A stretch of 64,000 nt of DNA from Apoda limacodes (lineage: Eukaryota; Arthropoda; Insecta; Lepidoptera; Limacodidae), in contig OX291546.1 of NCBI GenBank assembly GCA_946406115.1, positions 9,665,019-9,729,018 of the forward strand, written 5' to 3'. Below are positions 1 through 12,008 of this stretch, piece by piece; within the stretch, counting starts at the first letter, position 1; every line of letters starts with the position of its first letter. The notes below the pieces were generated by a model. That model did no database searches, had not been told where the DNA came from, and saw only the letters and a program-made list of their open reading frames with translations. The translations under genes were made by a program, and so were the position numbers.

Positions 1-285
1 ATTTATACCTTCTCTTCTGCCATATGAAAAAACAATAATGCCAGCAGCGTGGTGTGAAGGTTTTGTTGATATAGGTACCTACCTACCTAGCTATATCTAC
101 CAATTCAAAGAACCAGCTCAACGTTTGCTAAACACAATCACGTGGCATTGTATGCAGATGCGTGTGCGCGCCTCGTTTCATCAGTCGAGGTTCCATCCGC
201 TACGGATATCATGTGTGACAAAGCTAGAATAACTCGATTGTATGGATAAGCCGAGCCGAACGCGACACGAGGCGAAGGAACATGC

Positions 286-333
286 CAGACACAGCGGCGC
301 GACGCACGCTGCCCCGCCAGACTATTCGGCGCC
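286..333 (-). promoter_or_regulatory. Candidate Mad/Medea/Schnurri silencer element, distal left site
   Basis: Read on the minus strand, 333 to 318 gives GGCGCC, five bases, then GTCTG. This is an exact match to the Drosophila silencer consensus GRCGNC-N5-GTCTG. A second copy at 301-286 has CAGAC with the right five-base spacing but one mismatch in the GRCGNC half. Both lie in a short GC-rich block (about 240-345) inside AT-rich DNA. In flies this element binds the BMP effectors Mad and Medea and recruits Schnurri. Assigning it to brinker, 26 kb away, is inference; it could serve another gene left of the window. Confidence 0.4.
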
Positions 334-577
334 GAGCTCACAAAGGACCCATTGTATTCATACTGCGCTGCGCTGCCGCCGTCAATTTCTATAGAAAACA
401 CCCAAAGGCTCATCTTCGCTTTTTCTGAATTACCTGATACCAAAATGACATTCAAACAATAGGTTTCCGTCCCTTTATTGGCACGGCGGCGTCGGCGGCA
501 CCTTATTTTTGTTCCACTAAACGAATCTACCAACGTCGTAAAAGTCACAACTCGCAACCTGTTTCTAACGATCCACG

Positions 578-850
578 TTTTATTTTTAGGGTTTTGTACC
601 TCAAAAGAAAAAACGGAACCCTTATTGTATAAGTTGTGTGTGTTTTACCGCTTGTATAATAAATAATTGTTTGAAATGACGCCCACGGCTACTTTCTGCC
701 ATCGCACCGCTCGCCATCGGCAGGCAATTCATCCTCACACCTTAAAACCTAACCTAAATGGTCACGCGCAGTAGGAAACAAGTGATAAGATTTTTAAAGG
801 GTCGGCAATCGGCATGTTTGCATCTGCGGACTCTATAAACGTGCTAGTGT
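578..850 (+). mobile_element. Repeat start plus 3' scrap of a jockey/CR1-like LINE
   Basis: The segment opens with the hairpin-forming 'gttttgtacctcaaaag...acggaaccc' lepidopteran repeat. From about 632 it is a decayed copy of the LINE C-terminal coding region also seen at 7733-8175 and, reversed, at 47150-47600. The short stretch CVFYRLYN can be read, followed by stops and frameshifts. A remnant of 'tttttaaagggtcggcaa' near 795 matches the other copies. There is no coding capacity. Confidence 0.6.
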
Positions 851-1562
851 ATGGAATCAGGGTGCATCAATGCTAAAACTGATGAGATCTAGGCTCATTC
901 AGGGATGCCCCCAAAATTGCTGCTTAATGCCTGTAATATTTATTTCATGAATTGTAATTGATGTGAGTTCTATACAATTTTGTAATAAGATATATTAGGA
1001 TAAACTAATATCACCTTTAAAGTTAGATGATTAGTTCAATAATTTGTAAGTTTATTACGTGATAGTTTAATAATTACCTCCTTGACCGATTTAATTTTTT
1101 ATTTAGTTTTTAAGAGCGGTTGCCCAAGCCGAGTTTCGTGTCCAGGACACCCTTGCGCAAACCGCCCCAACTTTTCGCTGAAGAGTGCAAATAGCGCCGC
1201 AGCAAAAGTTAGTCCGCGTGTAGTTGTAAAGGCCATCTGCGGCCAACAACAGTAGACAGTAGATAGAAAAAAAAAAAAAAAAAATTTACCGATTGGCCTA
1301 GCAAACGACGTCTTTTTCTCCCGAAAGTTTGGTTCCTGAGGAAAAACAAACATTGTATGTTTGCTTCTAGTATATTTCATAGTGGGATGGAATTTTACAA
1401 AATCTCTGCTAAACCTTACTTATGGTCGCACGCACTAAAGTTATCTTTATCTATGACAGTTTACGTATAAGTCTATTCTTGTGCATGGATTTTCAATAAA
1501 TATCACTTGAGGGCAGCAATGCTAATAATTTTGGTATATTTACAATTCTACTACGTGATCTA
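851..1562. other. Intergenic, no gene seen
   Basis: AT-rich sequence with an A run near 1268-1284. The 93-codon frame on the minus strand (1099-1380) is translated poly-A and low-complexity sequence. I see no supported gene. Confidence 0.6.
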
Positions 1563-2110
1563 TGCATATAAAAGGCTTTGTCATTCTTGACTGATGGATC
1601 AACGCATAGCCTAAACCGCTGATCGTAGAGATCTGAAACTTGGAAGGTGTGTTCTTTGTATGACGTAGTGGTATGGTATCCGATAAGAAAGGATTTTCGG
1701 GAATTCTACCCCTAAGAGGGTGAAAAAGGGGGGCAAAGTTTGTATGGGACAACGTGATTCCTTGGTCCAATCAACTTCAAATTTTGCATAAACCTTTTTT
1801 AACAGAATTGATGGAAGACGTGTTTTGTATTTTATTGAAATTCATCCCCTAGCGGGGTTAAAAAGGGGTAGAAAGTTATTTGGCGGTTATTTGCTTCGAA
1901 GTTGACATCAATACTCCTTAGTTGCTTTTGATTTAAATTACATTTTATTTTGACAGATGTTTGAAAACTCAATCCGATTTTATTCAAAAAAGGTTGAACT
2001 TACTTAAAAACATAAACAACTTTAATACTCTTTAAAATTGGAATCTCTCAAATGTCACCGTACTATTAGTACCTCATTTCATAGGGGTTTCTAAGCTCAA
2101 AGAGAAGATG
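1563..2110 (+). repeat. Dispersed repeat family A, long copy 1
   Basis: The copy starts at 'tataaaaggctttgtc' and includes 'gatcgtagagatctgaaacttgg', 'cccctaagagggtgaaaaa' and 'tttattgaaattcatcccc'. The same sequence recurs at 10827-11260 with the blocks in the same order, and a short part recurs at 2170-2303. More diverged relatives (2655-3030, 11630-11850, 17055-17412) end in the 'gcagacgaagttgcggg...agctagt' module common in Lepidoptera. It is a non-autonomous transposon; its class cannot be decided from this window. Confidence 0.7.
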
Positions 2111-2169
2111 CGTTTTTTAGGTGTTTAATTTTTTGTGTACAATAATACTGAAAGTTTTCTTTAACTACC

Positions 2170-2303
2170 TATCTTATATACGTATAAAATGCTTTGTCCT
2201 GAATGACTGACGGATCAACGCAGACCCTAAACCGCTGATCGTAGAGACCTGAAACTTGGAGGGTGGGTTCTTTGTATGACGTAGGCATCCGACACGATAA
2301 GGT
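2170..2303 (+). repeat. Dispersed repeat family A, short copy
   Basis: This repeats the first 130 bases of the 1563 copy (from 'tataaaatgctttgtcctgaatgactg' to 'gtaggcatccgac') and then stops abruptly where repeat family B begins. Confidence 0.65.
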
Positions 2304-2317
2304 TTTACTGAAAGAGT

Positions 2318-2515
2318 GAAGTGCGAGTCGGATTCACACAATAAGGGTCAACCGATTGTAATGCAATTTTGGTAAGTTTTTATGCACACGCCGGGGAATG
2401 TTTCTGATAAAGAAAAAATGATCAAGTGCGAGTCGGACTCGCGCAATAAGGGTAAACCGATTTTAATGATATTTTGGTAAGTTGTTATGCACACGCCGGG
2501 GAAGGTTTCTGAATT
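2318..2515 (+). repeat. Tandem pair of about 100 bp, family B
   Basis: Two adjacent units each begin with 'aagtgcgagtcgga' and end with 'acgccggggaa.gtttctga'. They differ at scattered positions. The first line is the lepidopteran 'ggccaagtgcgagtcggactcgcgc' repeat, seen elsewhere at 23125, 38020 and 53207. Confidence 0.65.
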
Positions 2516-2654
2516 AGTACAACCCTATTAGGTTGTTTTAAAAAAAGTAGCAACGTTTCATTTTCAGAAAACGTTGTTTTATTCGTGTTTTTAGGCCGTG
2601 ATAAACTGAAAAATATGTCTCTTCCTGACAACTATTGGCGAGTAATAATAAGCA

Positions 2655-3030
2655 ACACTAAAGATATATAAAAGAAGAAATTGACTGGCTGACTGACTAA
2701 TCGATGAATGAACAGCTTAAACGGCTGTGACTAGAAGCATGACATTTTGCACAAACGTTCCTTAAATGACGTAAGTGTGTACTAAAAAGGGATTTTTGGA
2801 AATTAAACCCCTAAGGGGTTAAAATTTGGGTAAGCAGTTTGCATGGAAATGGCTAAACGATTAGAATTAAGATTCACGTGATTCACCGTTTTTGAAAAAT
2901 TATTCTCTAGACGGCAAAATAGAGGATGAAAATGTGTATGAGAATTCCGATGTTATTATACAAAACAGTAAACAATCAAAAGCTGTTTTTTTTTTAAAAC
3001 TTTACGCAGACGAAGTTGCGGGAATAAGCT
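2655..3030 (+). repeat. Diverged family A repeat ending in 'gacgaagttgcggg'
   Basis: It carries the 'ctgactgactaatcgatgaatgaacagc', 'cccctaaggggtt' and 'gcagacgaagttgcgggaataagctagt' blocks in the order typical of this family. It is non-coding. Confidence 0.55.
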
Positions 3031-6000
3031 AGTATACAATAGAATATTAATATTAAGGATGTGATTTTCGAATTTGTAGCTGTTAAAACTATAAAGAAGG
3101 TATTTTAAGTGTCTCTATACGGACAGCAAATTACATATGTCTACCAGAAGGGTAGATGAGATTACGGTATTCGACTTTCTTCGACCCTGACAAACTTCCA
3201 TCGCTTCCTTAACTTTCATCACCTTTTTCTCATATACTATACGGCTTAGGGCTCTTATCAGTGGTGCTCTTTCTAAGTCAAGATTCTTCTTTCGCGATAC
3301 TCCCGCTTTAACCTGACCATTCTTCTCTGCATAATCACAAGCACATCCTTTCTGCATAACCAAACTGTTGAAGTATTTCCTACTTAATTTTGACCTTCTT
3401 TAAATTTAACCCATTCTCTTATCATCCCACTAATCTTTATTTTAGCATTTAATTTTAAACCACACATACTTAGTAATCTTTTACGGCGTTATTTCTTCTT
3501 ATTTTTCTTATTTTATAGCCGTATCTTTTATTATAATATACCTGCATTAGTACCGAAACAGTGTTTTCCCGAGTTGCATCCTATGCTTACCTACGCGTTT
3601 ACCACATAAGCGGTTTTCGTGTTTGTGAAAAAAATTCGTATGCAACCTGTCAATTGATGATTTTTCACTTATTTTAGTAGACTGAAGTGCCAAGGTATTG
3701 TACCTTCCGCCGAAACGTTGACTCACAAATGAGGTATGTTTTTCGTGTATCGTCAATTTAATCACCCTGTTGATGTTCTAATTAAAGACTATACAATATA
3801 AAGAAAGGAGTAATTAAATTCCAAAAAGGTTAGCAACAAGAGGTGCCCCTGGTGTTAAGCATCTATAACCAACGGTAACCACTCTGCACCAAGCAGAAAG
3901 CATTCTTGTTTGCCTTTTTATTATTATAAAAATATTCACAAAGTAGCGAACCAGCTTGAGCCGCGGTTTCGACCTCGCCGGGTTTGGTCATCGCTGTGGG
4001 ATTCCTCCTCAAAAAGCATTTAATGTTATTCTCTGCCCCTGTGCAAAATCAAGTAACTTTCCTTTCAGTCCTTTAGACTCCTGGCGCTGGGGTCTTCAAT
4101 TGAAAATTGCGACTACGCCGCCGAAGCTGTTGTGGGTACTAAAAACCATGTTACTCCGTCGCTCAGTTGCAAATAGAAAAAGCTGGTCTCGTGGGAGCTC
4201 CCAATGGACATAAAGAGTACCTTATTTCCACTGACCATTCACATATCCCTATGTCAAAAAACATGACAATTAGATGATTAGTTGCGATGGTATGCAATAC
4301 CAAACACTTTCGCATTAATATATATGAGTCGGAATTTAAATTTAATGACTTAAATTAAATGGCTCCCTATTTGTATTTTTATTTCAGTAGAGTGATGATA
4401 ATTATGAATTGGACTTTTGTTGGTTAACATTTTTCACTTTGACAGGATAGGTGACACCGTCGATATCAGTCCGTGCCGGGTATCACCCATACCAGCTACG
4501 CCACTACCGGGCTCGAACCTCCGCCACAATATTAGCACCGAAACATGCCGAAACCCCTTGGCCATCACTGAAATTGTATTTTACCTATTCATAGTCGTTG
4601 AAAAAACCCTGTCCTTTATACTGTGCCTACCTTCTTTATACTTTCTTTTGTTAGTATTTAGTTTGTAGGTAAGACCTATTAGGTACCAACAGACCTAATA
4701 GATCTTTTTTTTTTCATTCATTACTAGGAAGTTAGTCAACGCTAAGGTAAGATTTTCCGTAAATTACATATTAATCTATGGGCGAGATATCGGTATGTAC
4801 GAATCTAGAAATAAAATAAAAGTATAAGGACGCAGGCAGCGTGCATGAGTCGTGTCGTACGTGACGCACTGGTAAAGCACGGAGGGAACGGACTGACTGG
4901 CGAGTCTACTATGGATATATTATAAATGTATGTAAAGCGTTATGCCTTTCCCTCGTACTACTACTTACGTAGCCCCCTTACGTACAATAAGTACAAAATT
5001 CATTAGGGCCAGCTACTGGGAACCCTTATAGGGGCATAACCCTTTACGCCCTCTTAAGAAATTATAGGAATAGGAAAGGGTTTAGGTAGATGCTATTGGT
5101 AGTGTGTAAATAATTTTTGTGTTACGTAATAACTTGGGGAAAAAGTGTAGTGATTGTATCACAATATTTATTATTCGCGCATTGGCGGCCCTTTAAACAT
5201 CCAATTACTACTCCCATTTTAAGAAGCAAAAAAAAAACTTCGGGGAGCTCAGCGACAGGAAGAGAATTTAGATTCTTAAGGTGTGACAGACAATGAATTC
5301 CCTGCAAAGGTCGAGCGTTGCCATTGTAGAGAGTAGCTGTGGTTTTTATTTCAAACGATCCTTAAAACACAGTCCGTTATATCGGAGGTGGAACTTGAAC
5401 ATATACAGAAATGCAAAGTCTCTCCCACGTCCTTAATCAAACTTTAGGGTTCATTACGGCTTGGAAGATTGGGATCGTCAAGTATTTTAATTCTAATTGC
5501 TCGGGGCAATAAACAATTTGTAGCTTTTCTACAATTACTATTGCTGCAATGTACACGTTGTTTACTATATGGCCTGTGGTGTGGTTTTCTTTCATAAAGC
5601 TGGCACAGTGGGGTGACTAGCATAATCCAGACCAACTTATTTGTCCCGTCACAGGACACTCGTGATTAACTTGAACTCGTGGATCACCTTTGTATTTCTA
5701 TAATCACCTACACGTTTCAACATACGAATTAGTTTCTTCTCTCAATGTACTTAATGTTCCATAATATACATGTACCTACCTCCGCCTACGAACAGTTAAC
5801 AAAATGTAGGTTACTCATGTGCATTCTGTATCATGCATACGTACCTACATTTGTACATTGATAACTTAGATCGCGAAGTATGTCATATTTTCTGTGACAT
5901 CAAATTGTAGAGTACAATCTCACAGCCTATTCTTAATGATAGTTTTAGTCACGAATATAATTTTTATTTTTTGTTGGAATTCCAGTGTCTCTTTTAAAAC

Positions 6001-7730
6001 TCTAACCCTCAAACCAGAATTAGGTGCGTATCTTTTTAAAATATAAAATACGTACCTCAATGTTATGTCTATGTGCATGTGAAACGCCTACATAGAATAC
6101 GGGAAGAATATTAGCCAAGGAACGATTAAAACGTGGGCTGTCTACTTTTTGTTATAAGTTCATAAAGAAATAGTAAATTATATATCAAATAATTATATTT
6201 TATATATAATAGCTATCAAAAGCAATAAATAAATATATTGCTTTTCTTGTTTGTCTGAAAAAAAACCCAAACACATAGACGACGTGTACATGTCCATCTT
6301 CGAAATCAGCAATATAACGTAAACAGTGGAAAAACACAGCTTTTCGCAACAAACTGTGACGTCAAGTTCTGTAAACGTATACCTATTTATCTTTCTAAAG
6401 ATAGTAAATGTATTTTAAGCAAATATCAAAGGTTGCTGATGTCAAATAAACGAATTCAAAATATGTAACACATATGAAACTGCGTTTAAAATTGGTGAGG
6501 TCGTCGGGCAAGCAGGTAAAGCCAGAACAGCCTTCTGGCGGTGGACAGCGTGGCTGGTCGGTGAGAGGAAACCTGTTTGATAATATAACCGGCCACTCGG
6601 TCGTAGGCGTTCGCCGCACCTACCTTTGCAACTCACCGTGCCCATTTACTACTCTCTCATATAGAGAGCCGTTCGGATATAAACGCCACTTTTGTTGTTA
6701 CGACACTAACCCGGCTGACTACACTTAGCCGTTCGGAAACTGATGTAACTGCAGTAAATACCATCGACACTTAAATCAAATTAAACAGAAGCAACCCTGA
6801 ACCTCGCACGGTTCAAGAACAGTTTGTAGTATGGTGCATGTATCACATCACAGTTATCGTTCTAATATTCTCGGGTTAGTGCGGTTAATGTAGCTACATC
6901 ATGAAGTTGGAACAGTGAGTTATCGGACGCAGCCCTGAATCATTGATTAATCGTGGAAACTGTGTGGGTGTTTTCTTTTAAGGTAGGTACTTTTTACTGC
7001 TCTAGCTCCAAGTGGGAGCGGTAGTGAAGTTTTCTATGTCCTAATTTAATCTGTACCTCAATATAAATAGAATATTTAATACCTGTCCAAAGCAAATCAT
7101 CCACAGATTAGAAGTTTTACAGGTTGGATGATATAATAAACGGTTAAGAACCTATATATCCTCATAGACAAAAAGTCTTAGTGTAGGTTAGCTGCAATCG
7201 CCTACAAAACAGCGGCGACCTCGGTGGTATCCAGTTACAAAAAATCGTGCCCCTACACCTTGAGTTTCACGGGCAATTAGGAACAGTCCAAATATGAAAT
7301 AGGTACCTAAGTTATCCTTTACGAAAATTTCTGGAACATGGGCTGGGGCTAGCTTTTAGACCAGTTTTGTCATCTTCCTCTAAAAAACAAATTCCAGTTT
7401 GTACATACGGTGCCACATTATCAAAAATAAACTCCAGGTTGTCCAAGACAAGTCTACCTACCTTTTATCACGTAATATTCTAATCTGTCTTTCTCTAGCC
7501 AGTTGTTTCACCCGCCCTAAATTAAATTTAAATTATTCTAATGTTATGATTATTTGTAAAATGAAACTTTGACGATGCTTCTGCACAACTGAAAAATCCA
7601 TTATAAATATTTGTTAGTTATGACAATGCCCCTTTACAGCAGCTAGGTATTAATCATTGTATACAATGTGTAATAATGACATCCATAAGTGTACCACCTG
7701 TATCAAAATGGTCCAGAATACATAATTATC
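3031..7730. other. Long intergenic stretch, no gene recognised
   Basis: Mostly unique-looking AT-rich DNA with short tacctac-type simple repeats. The 82-codon minus-strand frame at 3115-3363 has fairly coding-like codons, but I cannot match it to a family. The 84-codon frame at 6474-6728 overlaps open frames on the other strand with no recognisable domain. No RNA gene is supported. Confidence 0.55.
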
Positions 7731-7732
7731 TC

Positions 7733-8175
7733 TGGGCATCCGGATACCAGCTTGGCCCTTTTGACTCTGTTCAACGACGGGCCGTGAGAAACGTCGGCGA
7801 TACCAAACTTACAAGCCCTCGAGTCTGAGTAGAGAATTTTCCTTTAGTGTGTGAGTTCTACCGCTTGTACAATGGGATGTGTTCTGAGGAATTGTTCAAA
7901 ATGAAACCCACTTCTGCTTTCTACCATCTTACCGCTCGCCATTGGCAGGGAATTTTTCCTCATACCTTGGAACCTAAACGGTCACGTACAGTGCGGTTTT
8001 TTTTTCTGAGGACTACAGTATGGGTATCTGCAAGAAAGAAGTTATTAGATTTTTAAAGGGTTGGCAACGCGCGGGTGATGCCTCAGGTGTTGCAAGCGTC
8101 CATAGGCTGCGATGACCGCTTACCATCAGGCAGACCGCAAGCTTGTTTGCCACCTTAGTGGTATAAAAAGAATGT
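7733..8175 (+). mobile_element. 3' end of a jockey/CR1-like LINE (broken)
   Basis: From 7733 a frame reads WASGYQLGPFDSVQRRAVR and continues past a stop into CEFYRLYNGMCSEELF (7847 on). This is the post-RT C-terminal region of a non-LTR retrotransposon. The 3' part has 'ttttaaagggttggcaacgcgcg' and 'cagaccgcaagcttgtttgccaccttagtgg', which are shared with the reversed copies at 8740-8905 and 47150-47600 and with the plus copy at 54895-55090. The copy is 5' truncated and has stops and frameshifts, so it is not functional. Confidence 0.8.
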
Positions 8176-8419
8176 AATCGTTGGTGTGACAGAAATAAAC
8201 TTTCTGGCCAGTAGCTTTATTACCTTAAGAACTAAAACAACAATTTTGAGACATGTGTCATAACTAGGGAATGCAGAACCGGACACCCGGTTCTGAAAGC
8301 GTTTACTTGACCGGTTCTCAGAAAAGGTTCTCAGAAAGCGGACACCCGGTGCTTCGGTTCTTATTCTACAAGTAAAATTACCGGTGGTAATTTTTTGGAT
8401 TTATTTTTATTTATAATTA

Positions 8420-8482
8420 AACTGATGATTCAAAAGTGTTGTTAAAAGTCTATTTGAATAATAAAAGTTTGAGTTTGAGTAA
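8420..8482 (+). repeat. Diverged LINE 3' tail
   Basis: 'gatgattcaaaagtgttgtt...tatttgaataa...tttgagtttgagt' is a diverged version of the 3' end at 28785-28850, with TTGAGT units in place of TTGACT. Confidence 0.5.
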
Positions 8483-8739
8483 ATAAAAATCGTCCAAATC
8501 GGACTCGCGCTGCACCAACAACCACAGCACAAACCACCATTTACAAAATTTATGAACACAAACGAAAATAAAAATGGTAAGGGCAAGCAGTCACCCAACC
8601 AATGACTGGACCAAGCCCGACGTTGCTTAACTTTAAATATTGTTTAAAAAAAATTTGTTACTGTGTCTGTTTAATAATCGCGATCGATGTACCTATCAAA
8701 ACATTATAAATTCAGAATCCAAATAAAATCTGATTGACC

Positions 8740-8905
8740 ATTAAGGTGGCAAACAAGCTTGCAGTCTGCCTGATGGTAAAGTGGGCAGACTGGACGCTTG
8801 CAACACCTAGGGCATTACTCGCGCGTTGCTGAACCTTCAAATATCTAACAACTTCTTTCTTGAAGAACCCCATACTGTAGTACTTAGAGAAAACCTTCAT
8901 TTTGG
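8740..8905 (-). mobile_element. 3' scrap of jockey/CR1-like LINE, minus strand
   Basis: The minus frame (8900 to 8712) reads YYSMGFFKKEVVRYLK. This is the conserved end of the LINE protein, also visible in the 47.3 kb copy. It ends at the 'ggcaaacaagcttgcagtctgcctgatgg' 3' block. It lies about 570 bp from, and opposite to, the 7733-8175 copy. Confidence 0.75.
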
Positions 8906-9440
8906 GAATTTCTTATCATATCATCATTTTCAAATTCTTTTAACTATCAGAGATAGTGACAGTTATTAACCTATATCTTGATAATTTTATATTACTTTGA
9001 ACCCTGCCCGTGCATGTTTGTAACCCTTGAAAAACCCTTGGTAAATGTATAGTGATACCACGTAATACTTAGTTATAATCATCTAAACCACCGACCAGTG
9101 ATTCAGCCAAATTATGTTCTAAGTATTTTACTAGTATGTATTATATTAGTCACATTGGTTGGTCACGGCAGAGGCATGTATTGTGGTTACTCTGGGTCTT
9201 TATAGCTAGAGCGAGTCACTGGTCACATTGATGTAATGTGCAATGCCGTTGCGTATTTCCTACATCTTTACATTGCGCTGACGCGAGACGTAAAGGTAAC
9301 TGTAACATCGATTGTGCTTGCTTGTCTTGTGTGTGGCGATACATACAATGGTTTTATGGCGCGTCTGTGATTCTGCGTATTATTCTTTATACTTATAATA
9401 TTTCCTACTTACTGACTTCATGACGAATGTAAAGGTGACT

Positions 9441-9690
9441 AAAAAACTTTTTAACAAAAAAAAAAAACAACCGGCATCAAAGAGATGCGCTTAAAAGGTA
9501 AAAATAATTACTTATTTCCAAAAATTACAGCTTGAAGTTGGTTTCTACGTACTTAACTGTTTATAACACACTTCACTGGCATGAAACCAACTTCAAACTG
9601 TAATTCAGATCAGATTATTGGCAATAAGTAAATATTTTTACTTTTTTAGTGAATCTTTTTGAAGCCAGTTTTTTTTGTTAAAAAGTTTTT
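9441..9690. mobile_element. Foldback/MITE, about 250 bp
   Basis: The left end ('aaaaactttttaacaaaaaa', then 'ccggcatcaaa') and the right end ('gaagccag' then 'ttttttttgttaaaaagttttt') are inverted copies. The inverted arms run on through 'aattacagcttgaagttggtttc' and 'gaaaccaacttcaaactgtaatt', so each arm is about 115 bp. There is no coding content. A partial second copy lies at 9885-10036. Confidence 0.75.
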
Positions 9691-9884
9691 ATTTTTTTAC
9701 TTTTGAGTGACTAATTGCTTTCTCGTACACTAAAAACATTGATTATATATTAACTATACCATGTATATATTACTCTATATTTTGTAGAGTTATACCCAAT
9801 GAGTTTTAAATTCTTATAACTTACCAGCTATACATATGAAAATTTGCGATTTCCTAGTTTTTTGGTAAATAGGTTATAACTATT

Positions 9885-10036
9885 AAAAAGGTAAAAATAA
9901 TAATTTATTGCCAAAAATCTGATCTGAAATTTTGAAGTTGGTGTGTATTTTTTTTACCTAACAGTTTATCACACACCTCACTTGCAGCTTTTTGAAGCCG
10001 GTTGTTTGTTTTTTGTTAAAAAATTGCTTTTTTTCT
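9885..10036. mobile_element. Partial second copy of the 9.4 kb foldback element
   Basis: It shares 'ggtaaaaataataatttattg', 'ttgaagttggt' and the right terminus 'tttttgaagccggttg...ttttgttaaaaa' with the 9441-9690 element but lacks the left end. Confidence 0.65.
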
Positions 10037-10295
10037 CGTAAACTAAAAACATCCATACTTGTATCAAAATTTTATACAATCATATATAATCATATCAACA
10101 TAAAAGGCATTTCACCAGTTCCAAATTAACACCAATTTTTTTGTTCACCAAAAATTTATATTTCAAATTTACAACATATATGTGGGACTTCGGAAGTATA
10201 CCCTTTTAAATAAAAAGAATTGTGAAAATCCGTCTATATGTATATGACGGAGCTATGCCCGAACATACATAAAAAAAAATACAAACATTTTATAT

Positions 10296-10452
10296 AAGTG
10301 GTATTTTGTTGACCGACATAATGTACATAATGCGGTAATCCTACCAAACAGAATGAACCAAGATTTGTACTGTGTTATACAGAATTTATGACTTTTTAAC
10401 TTGGCAGGATTATGACATTTAACGCATTGAAGCAGTCAACAAAACTCCTCCT
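10296..10452 (+). mobile_element. Small inverted-terminus element, copy 1
   Basis: It begins 'gtggtattttgttgaccgacat' and ends 'gcagtcaacaaaactcc', giving an imperfect TTTTGTTGAC-type terminal inverted repeat. A second copy lies in opposite orientation at 30460-30592, sharing 'aaccaagatttgtac' and 'ttttaacttggc' as reverse complements. Confidence 0.6.
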
Positions 10453-10826
10453 TCTCCGTCCTCCTTTTTTGAAGTAGGTTAAAAAACATAGATACTTCAT
10501 TATAAATCCAAGTTTGATATTAGCTAAAACATAATTAGTAATTACATAATTTATTAACTACATAATTCTCGATAGAATAAAACCACAAAGTTATTCCTTT
10601 TTTGCCAATTTTCGATTATTTATTAAAAGTTACACATAAAGTTTTACAACAAACAAATTTTACACTTATTGCAAAACCAAAGACAATTTTTTAATACAAG
10701 TAATAATATGTAAGTTTAATATTAATATAATAATATTTAATATTTAAAGCTTTTCGCCCATAGGTAGGTACTAGATACGTTTATTCCGCGTTGTATGCAA
10801 AATTTGTCTGGCTTTTTGAAAATATG

Positions 10827-11260
10827 ATACATATAAAATGCTTTGTCCTGAATGACTGATCAACGCACAGCCTAAGCCGATCATCGTAGAGGCCTGAAAC
10901 TTGGAGCGTGTGTCCTTTGTATGACGTAGGCATCCGATAAGAAAGGATTTTCCGAAATTCTACCCCTAAGGGGGTGAAAAAGAGGGGCAAAGTTTGTATG
11001 GGACAACGTGATTCCTTGGTCCAATCTCCTTCAAATTTTGCATAAACCTTTTTAACAGAATTGGTGGAAGACGTGTTTCGTATTTTATTGAAATTCATCC
11101 CCTAATGGGGTTAAAAAGGGGAAGAAAGTTATTTTGGCGGTCATTTGCTTCGAAGTTGATATCAATACTCCTAAGTGCTTTTAATTTAAATTAAATTTTA
11201 TTTTGACACATGTTTGACAACTCAATTCGATTTTATTCAAAAAAGGTTAAACTCACACAA
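10827..11260 (+). repeat. Dispersed repeat family A, long copy 2
   Basis: Collinear with 1563-2000: 'ataaaatgctttgtcctgaatgactg', 'cctgaaacttggagcgtg', 'attctacccctaagggggtg', 'aaaggggaagaaagttat' and 'ttcgattttattcaaaaaagg' all appear in the same order. The 105-codon minus frame here is only this repeat in translation. Confidence 0.7.
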
Positions 11261-11629
11261 AAACATAAGCAAATCTTCTTCTATACTAATGTAAACAAAC
11301 CAAATTTGTTCTAAAATAATGCATTATTTGCGACGGTGTTTTTATAAACATGATATTTTATCCTTATCCAAATAAATACGTTATTCATCACAAGTATTTA
11401 ATTTAAAACAAAATTGCCCTTTGCATCATTCGATTTGAATAAATATCTTAGGACATATCGCAGTTTTAAATTAACATCACAGCAAAATAATGATCAAGTA
11501 CTGCACACGCATTTATGATGTGGAAGGCCGGCGGACAGTCATGAGAGGTAAGGGCGGTACGTATTACTTAAAAATATTTTCACCTACGTAAACAAAGTCG
11601 CGGGTTAAAGTAAGCGTTAGCCCAAAGTA

Positions 11630-11850
11630 ACTATTACTGACTGACTGACTGACTGATCTATCAACGCACAGCTCCAACAATTTGACGGATCGAGCTGAAA
11701 TTTAGCACACGTATAGCTATTATGATGTAGGCGTGCGCTAAGAAAGGATTTTTCAGAACTCACCCCCTAAACGGGTTCAAAGTTGCCGCAAGAATCCTAC
11801 GCCGATAACCAAATTTAGGGCGGGTCAAGCCGCTGGCAAAAGCTAGTAAA
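11630..11850 (+). repeat. Diverged family A repeat
   Basis: It carries 'ctgactgactgactgatcta', 'agaaaggatttttcagaactc', then 'aagaatcctacgccgataacc' and 'ggcaaaagctagta'. The last part is the reverse of the module seen at 19405 and 38131. Confidence 0.6.
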
Positions 11851-12008
11851 TACATAACAATGTAAAGCAACAAATGAAGGTCAGAACCACAGATCGAGAA
11901 AAGATTTAGTGATTCGAATTGGGTTCTGTGTATTTTGAATCACATATAATTATGCATTTAGTTTTAAATAATCGTATCCTCTCAAGTAAATAGCGTGATG
12001 GTAAAATA

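Noticed and set aside
3115..3363. 82-codon minus-strand frame with fairly coding-like codons
   Set aside because: No recognisable domain, no upstream context; could be an old transposon scrap. Not strong enough to call.
4455..4560. tRNA-like 'gggctcgaacc' box
   Set aside because: No matching acceptor or anticodon stems in the needed order; the phrase is common in lepidopteran repeats.
6474..6728. 84-codon plus-strand frame with open frames opposite
   Set aside because: No domain, both strands open, no splice or start context to favour it.
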